From Faecalibacterium sp. (GTDB taxonomy: Bacteria; Bacillota; Clostridia; Oscillospirales; Ruminococcaceae): a stretch of 64,000 nt of DNA. The notes beneath the pieces were generated by a model. It was not told the origin of the DNA and did no database searches. It was given only the letters and a program-made list of their open reading frames with translations. Below are positions 59,814 to 64,000 of this stretch, one piece after another. The stretch's first letter is position 1. Each line of letters begins with the position of its first letter. Position numbers and translations under genes: made by a program. Location: positions 1-64,000 of the forward strand of contig JALCRP010000009.1 of NCBI GenBank assembly GCA_022652735.1. The letters are read 5' to 3'.

Positions 59814-61601
59814 TTATTGTGAGAGAGCCGCCGGGCCTTCTTCAAAATCGAAGCTGAACACATGGCATTTTTCCGCGCCCCATGTGGACATCGGGAGAAA
59901 AGCCAGCCCGGTTGCCGCAAGGCCGCAGACATAGTGGTTCAGCCGCTGATAATTGTTTGTCACGGCCCGGTACTGCTTCCACTGCCCCGCCGCATCCCGC
60001 CAAAAGATGCGGTAGTTTTTCACGAGCGTGGCCGGCACATGAAAATCCTCCATCCCTGCCGGAATATTGCACAGCATAGGATACCAGCGCAACACCGGGT
60101 CACTGTTGACGGTCTCTCGTGCAAAGTCGCTGTCGAATACGAGGCGGATCGAGCGGATCTGTTTTACCCCGTCCCATGTATACCGAATCTCCTGCCCGCA
60201 GGACAGCAGGCAGCCGTGCGCCTCGCCCGGAAGATCGCGGTCAACTCCATCGCGGATCGTTTCCTCTGCGCCTTCCAGCTTTGCCGTAAGGCATCCGGGC
60301 GCCACAGTACGGCGATGCCGCGGCAGATAGCAATCGTCTTCCTGCAAAAACTGTTGAATTTCCGGCACATACGCGGGATAAAGCGCCGAAAAATCCCGCA
60401 GCCCGTTTTTGTATGCAACAAAAACCGCTGTGCCCAGCGCCTGCCCCAGCAAAGCACAGGTGTTCATCACGCGGCTGGCGCTCATAGCCGCATGCGTTAC
60501 GCTGATATTCCGCCCTGCAAAGCCGAGGTTTTCGATGTTTTCGGAATACAGGCAGCGCAGCGGTATCCCAAAAGGCGAAGGCGCCGGATGAAAAATATTC
60601 GGTTCCCCGGGGTAGCGCAGCCCCTCAGGGTGATGATCGTCCATCGTCCAGCCGCCGTAGGCAATGACGTCCGAAAATTGTCCCTCGGCGCGCACATCGT
60701 TTTCCGTCATCGTATACGCACCGACATAGCGGCGGCTTTCGCGCTTGCCGGGCAAAAAGCCCGCCCACATCAGCTCCCAGTTTTCGGCGTGGTGGGCGCC
60801 GTGATTTTTGATATGATCCCATGCGCCCAACGCGGTTTTCACCAGCTCATCCCGCAGCGTCTCCGTATCGGCGATGGTATCCTGTGTGCCACCGAGCTCG
60901 AGCCACCAGTAGTTGAATGTCTTATCTGTAAGATCATGCGGGCGGTTCGGGAAGCTTTCCGGCGAAGGATAGCGGTTTGCCCATGCGGGCGGAATAAATC
61001 CGGAGGGTGCTTGCCGCTGCTGCGCCTGCAAAAGGCAGGACATGCCCATTGTACAAGCATCAGCCTTCTCGGGCGCGATGGATTCGCCGTACTCTTCCCT
61101 GCCTTCGCGCCCTTTGCGAAAATGTGCTCCTGTCAAAAAGGAGAGGATGCTGTCGCCGGAGCAATCGGCAAAATAATCCGCCGAAATGCGGTGGCTTGTA
61201 TAGGTGGTAAGCTGCCAGCCCGTTACCGCGGCGATACGGTTTGTCGAGGCCATTTCCGCGCTTTGGCAGGTACAGTTCAGCAGCAGCTCAAGGTTTGGCT
61301 GCTGTAAAGCCGCCCCGAACAGCACACTGTCCCACAGGGAGTAATTTTTGCGCGGGTTGCGGTAAAGGTTTTCCAGCTGAAGTTCTTCCAAGATCCCGGC
61401 TTCTCGGTTCCAGCCTTCATGGCAGCCCAGCGGCCACATCCGAATTTCCGAGGAGCAGTTTCCGCCCAGTACCGGGCGATCCTGCATCAAAACCACGCGG
61501 CAGCCGTGGCGTGCCGCCGCCAGCCCCGCCGTCAGCCCCGCCAGCCCGCCGCCGATCACGCACAGGTCGGCATGGTGTTCTTTTTGCGCGCATGTATTCA
61601 T
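59814..61601 (-). CDS. FAD-dependent oxidoreductase (FAD_oxidored type) with C-terminal extension
   Basis: 595 residues. The FAD-binding Rossmann motif DLCVIGGGLAGLTAGLAAARHG (residues about 20-40) is followed by GGNCSSEIRMWPLGCHEGW and the typical FAD_oxidored (PF12831-like) elements GFAGRNISVTHAAMSASRVMNTCALLGQALGTAV. The last ~140 residues form a beta-rich domain (IRLVFDSDFARETVNSDPVLRWYP...VKNYRIFWRDAAGQWK) resembling discoidin/F5-8-type modules. It likely oxidises a carbohydrate-derived substrate; which is unknown. AAAGGAG precedes the ATG. Last gene of an operon with sugar ABC permeases and a second FAD enzyme. Confidence 0.82.
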   Translation of the reverse strand: MNTCAQKEHHADLCVIGGGLAGLTAGLAAARHGCRVVLMQDRPVLGGNCSSEIRMWPLGCHEGWNREAGILEELQLENLYRNPRKNYSLWDSVLFGAALQQPNLELLLNCTCQSAEMASTNRIAAVTGWQLTTYTSHRISADYFADCSGDSILSFLTGAHFRKGREGREEYGESIAPEKADACTMGMSCLLQAQQRQAPSGFIPPAWANRYPSPESFPNRPHDLTDKTFNYWWLELGGTQDTIADTETLRDELVKTALGAWDHIKNHGAHHAENWELMWAGFLPGKRESRRYVGAYTMTENDVRAEGQFSDVIAYGGWTMDDHHPEGLRYPGEPNIFHPAPSPFGIPLRCLYSENIENLGFAGRNISVTHAAMSASRVMNTCALLGQALGTAVFVAYKNGLRDFSALYPAYVPEIQQFLQEDDCYLPRHRRTVAPGCLTAKLEGAEETIRDGVDRDLPGEAHGCLLSCGQEIRYTWDGVKQIRSIRLVFDSDFARETVNSDPVLRWYPMLCNIPAGMEDFHVPATLVKNYRIFWRDAAGQWKQYRAVTNNYQRLNHYVCGLAATGLAFLPMSTWGAEKCHVFSFDFEEGPAALSQ

Positions 61602-61623
61602 GTTCCGCTTTCTCCTTTTCTGC

Positions 61624-61657
61624 AAAAAGGCAGGGTCGCTTTTCCGGCCCTGCCTTT
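61624..61657 (-). terminator. Hairpin with T-run between the two FAD oxidoreductase genes
   Basis: Minus strand AAAGGCAGGG / CCCTGCCTTT, ten pairs, 12-base loop, followed by further T. It would lower expression of the second FAD gene or end the first message. Confidence 0.75.
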
Positions 61658-61661
61658 CCTG

Positions 61662-62972
61662 TTACGGGGTAACGCCCTGCGCGATCAGTTCTTTTTGCAG
61701 CAATGCCACATCCAGCGCCCGTGGCTGAATGTTATGCTCGACGCACAGCGCGGCTGCGATGCCTGCCGCCTGCCCCATGTTGGCGCAGATCGGCATTACG
61801 CGGTAGTTGGCATGCGCAAGGTGCGTGCCGGAAATATCCCGCCCGGCCAAAAGCAGGCCGTCGATTTTTTCGGGCACAAGGCATCCGTAAGGGATGGTGT
61901 ACCCTTTCGTCTGGGTAAAGTTTTTCTGCGAGCCGGTCGCGTCCAGCCCATTGCCCGTCATATTGTGCACATCAAAATTAAAGCACGCCTTTGTAACCGC
62001 CCAATCATCGAATACCCGGGCCGAAAGAATATCCTGCTCCGTGATGGTTGCAAGGCCCTTGAAGTGCCGCGTCTCGCGCACACCGATCAGCGAGGCCGAG
62101 CTAACAACATAACAGGCTTCATATCCGGGCACATTTTCCCGCAAAAAGGCGGTGATCGGCTCGATCTGGCTGCGGCAGATAAGCGTGGCATGCGTCAGAT
62201 CGTCCGCGCTTGTGCCGTCGATGCCGATGCAGTTCGTCATATTGCAGGTTACCACGCCCGGCAGTGTGCTGCGGTACAAAAGGACATGTCCCGCGGGAAA
62301 CGGCAGCTTTTTCTTGCCCAGTGCCTGTACGCCGCCCTTGCCGGGGATCTCGATCTCTTCCTCAAAGCCGCCGGGGAAGATGGCGCGGCTGTAATCCACG
62401 CCGCCCACCTTGAACATAATCGACACGGGCTGCATCGCGCCGTCGCCCTCGCGCCCTTTTGTGTAGGCCGCGCCGGTTTTCGCGGCAATATCTCCATCGC
62501 CTGTGCAGTCAATCACAATTTTGGCTTCGATCAGCTGCCGCCCGGATTTGCTCTCGACGATTACGCCACGCAGGCGGCTGCCCTCCATCACAACACCGCT
62601 GGCAAAAGTATACAGCCGCAGGTGCGCGCCGGCTTCCTCCAGCATTTGCAGCATCACCGTTTTTAAGCGCTCCGGGTTGATGATGTTGCGTTCCGAACCG
62701 TTAAATCCGAGGTCTTTTCCGCCGCGGCAATCGGCGCTGCGGTCCAAGATTTCCTCGTAAAAACCGCCCTGCGTCGTACCCGTCCAGTGGCTCATCAGCC
62801 CTGAGGTTGCGATGCCTCCGACGTCTCCCCCCTGCTCCACAAGCAGAGTATTTGCCCCCTGACGTGCCGCGCATACGGCCGCGGAGAAGCCCGCAGGCCC
62901 CGCCCCCAGCACCAACACATCCACCTGCGCGGCAACAGGGATTTCCCGTGCCTCTTCCCGATACATTTTCAT
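61662..62972 (-). CDS. FAD-dependent oxidoreductase (FAD_oxidored type), short form
   Basis: 436 residues. N-terminal FAD motif VDVLVLGAGPAGFSAAVCAARQG, then GGDVGGIATSGLMSHW, DCTGDGDIAAKTGA and the C-terminal LLLAGRDISGTHLAHANYRVMPICANMGQAAGIAAAL, all typical of the PF12831-like family. No extra domain. It is 20 bases downstream of the MalG-like permease and on the same message, so it probably acts on the imported compound. AAAAGGAG precedes the ATG. Confidence 0.85.
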   Translation of the reverse strand: MKMYREEAREIPVAAQVDVLVLGAGPAGFSAAVCAARQGANTLLVEQGGDVGGIATSGLMSHWTGTTQGGFYEEILDRSADCRGGKDLGFNGSERNIINPERLKTVMLQMLEEAGAHLRLYTFASGVVMEGSRLRGVIVESKSGRQLIEAKIVIDCTGDGDIAAKTGAAYTKGREGDGAMQPVSIMFKVGGVDYSRAIFPGGFEEEIEIPGKGGVQALGKKKLPFPAGHVLLYRSTLPGVVTCNMTNCIGIDGTSADDLTHATLICRSQIEPITAFLRENVPGYEACYVVSSASLIGVRETRHFKGLATITEQDILSARVFDDWAVTKACFNFDVHNMTGNGLDATGSQKNFTQTKGYTIPYGCLVPEKIDGLLLAGRDISGTHLAHANYRVMPICANMGQAAGIAAALCVEHNIQPRALDVALLQKELIAQGVTP

Positions 62973-62991
62973 GTTTTTTCTCCTTTTGGGC

Positions 62992-63876
62992 TTAGCCCTT
63001 CACCGCGCCGGCCGTCAGCCCTTTTACAAAGAACTTCTGCCCTGCGATGAACACAATAAATACAGGAACCAGCGCCGAGGCCGCAGCCGCCATCATCAAA
63101 GCATACTGCGTTGAGCTTTCCTCGATGAAGTTCGTCAGCGCCAGAGGGATGGTATACAGTTTCCAGTTCGGCAAAAAGACAAGGGCATCGAGGTAGTTGT
63201 TCCATGTCCACAGAAATACCATCATGCCCAGCGCCGCGAGGCTGGCTTTGGCAATCGGCAGCATGATCTGCCACCAGATGCGCAGCTCGCTTGCGCCGTC
63301 GATACGCCCCGATTCTCGCAGCTCATCCGGCACCTGCATAAAATACTGCCGCATCAGGAACGTGCCCGTGATCGTAAAGATACCCGGCAAAATCAGCGTC
63401 CAGTGTGTGCCGATCAGGCCCAGCTGCTTGAACACGACAAATTTCGGGATAATCGTAATCTGAGAAGGAATCATCATGGTGGACAGATACAGTAAAAACA
63501 CTACATTGCGCCCGCGGAACTTGAGCTTAGCGAAGGCGTATCCGGCCAGCGCGCTTGTCAGCACAGCGCCCGTCACGTTGATGATCGCGATCTTGATGGA
63601 GTTGAAATAAGCCAGCGCGAAATGATAATCCTTTTTCGCCGCGCCGCCAATGTTCCAAACTTCCTTATAGTTGTCGATATTGAAATACTTGGGGATCCAT
63701 TCGATCGGCAGCTTCATCACGTCGGTTTCATATTTCATGGAAGCGGACAGCATCCAGAAAAACGGGATCGTCATCAGGAACGCCAGCACGGCGATCACGA
63801 TCGTCCAAATCACGCGCGGCGCCAGCTTTTCGTTCGGCTTCCGGCCGAGGCCGGGCTTTTTTGTAAATTGCAGCAT
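62992..63876 (-). CDS. Carbohydrate ABC transporter permease, MalG/CUT1 type
   Basis: 294 residues, six helices. The ABC permease loop DGASELRIWWQIMLPIAKASLAALGMM with EAA-type pattern, the SGYAFAKLKFRGRN-like AGYAFAKLKFRGRNVVF and the PxxxMxxS start IPFFWMLSASMKYETD identify a CUT1 second permease. Start at the ATG with GGGAG upstream; the open frame runs 32 codons further up inside the preceding gene. It pairs with the partial permease at the window edge. Confidence 0.92.
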   Translation of the reverse strand: MLQFTKKPGLGRKPNEKLAPRVIWTIVIAVLAFLMTIPFFWMLSASMKYETDVMKLPIEWIPKYFNIDNYKEVWNIGGAAKKDYHFALAYFNSIKIAIINVTGAVLTSALAGYAFAKLKFRGRNVVFLLYLSTMMIPSQITIIPKFVVFKQLGLIGTHWTLILPGIFTITGTFLMRQYFMQVPDELRESGRIDGASELRIWWQIMLPIAKASLAALGMMVFLWTWNNYLDALVFLPNWKLYTIPLALTNFIEESSTQYALMMAAAASALVPVFIVFIAGQKFFVKGLTAGAVKG

Positions 63877-63896
63877 GGCAGTAACTCCCTCTCCCT

Positions 63897-64000
63897 TTAA
63901 TATCCGACCCATTTTTTCTGGCCGCGCCACTGGATCATCGTCACAATAAAGATCAAAATGAACAGAATCCACGCCATCGCCGAGGCATACCCCATCTTAT
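63897..64000 (-). CDS. Sugar ABC transporter permease, MalF type, C-terminal end (cut by window)
   Basis: Only the last ~34 residues are inside the window: a final membrane helix (KMGYASAMAWILFILIFIVT) and the tail MIQWRGQKKWVGY, the usual ending of CUT1 MalF-like permeases. It lies 20 bases before the MalG-like gene. The substrate-binding protein and the operon promoter are presumably beyond 64000. Confidence 0.85.
   Translation of the reverse strand, partial: KMGYASAMAWILFILIFIVTMIQWRGQKKWVGY

Overview
The window looks like chromosome of an anaerobic, fermentative, low-oxygen gut-type Firmicute (class Clostridia, probably order Oscillospirales, in the Faecalibacterium/Gemmiger/Subdoligranulum area). 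The reasons are a GC-rich coding sequence with strong Shine-Dalgarno sites and sigma-A type promoters, two [FeFe]-hydrogenase-type proteins, rubrerythrin, a FlxA-like protein, PepV, the multiple-monosaccharide transporter and many substrate-binding lipoproteins. The genus is an inference; no rRNA gene lies inside the window. The first 132 bases do hold, on the minus strand, what looks like the promoter and leader of an rRNA operon running off the left edge.

Layout. 0.2-2 kb: divergent AEC-family carrier and aroD. 2.2-7.3 kb: a complete BMP-type nucleoside ABC transporter operon. 7.4-10 kb: small genes, including a YesL-like membrane protein, a YdbC/PC4-like protein and an HD-domain hydrolase. 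10-15 kb (minus): division and wall cluster ftsW-murA-ftsZ plus a DivIVA-like coiled-coil gene. 15-18.3 kb: pepV with a dipeptide epimerase, then a FlxA-like gene. 18.4-25.3 kb: an ABC exporter, a TetR regulator, plsY, der, a DUF512 radical-SAM gene, rpmF and a YceD gene. 25.4-30.2 kb: a P-loop gene, pgi, a D,D-carboxypeptidase and mtaB. 30.4-32 kb: group-B-like [FeFe] hydrogenase. 32-39 kb: an Hpt protein and two very large hybrid histidine kinases facing each other. 39.1-46.7 kb (minus): multiple-monosaccharide transporter (chvE-mmsA-mmsB), a ROK regulator, an unknown gene and manA. 47-49.1 kb: a 683-residue [FeFe] hydrogenase-rubredoxin-rubrerythrin-rubredoxin fusion. 49.2-55.4 kb: a DNA glycosylase, TetR plus antiporter, a MATE exporter behind a structured leader, an acetyltransferase and the deletion remnant of another hybrid kinase. 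55.7-57.5 kb: an ArsR-permease-thioredoxin operon. 57.5-59.6 kb: TetR plus a GPH-type sugar symporter. 59.8-64 kb (minus): two FAD oxidoreductases behind two sugar ABC permeases, the last one cut by the window edge.

How it fits together. Most genes are housekeeping, nutrient uptake or redox disposal. The best regulatory case is the ROK gene. An ACTTTT/AAAAG palindrome sits about 20-24 bases downstream of the predicted transcription start of both the ROK gene and the chvE-mmsA-mmsB operon, which predicts one regulator controlling itself and the transporter. The most unusual protein is the hydrogenase-rubrerythrin fusion: the linker still contains a perfect ribosome binding site and ATG for the rubrerythrin part. 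This suggests a recent gene fusion by loss of a stop codon, with possible production of both a fused and a free form.

Limits: all family calls are from motif reading without database search. Promoters, terminators and operators are sequence matches, not mapped sites.
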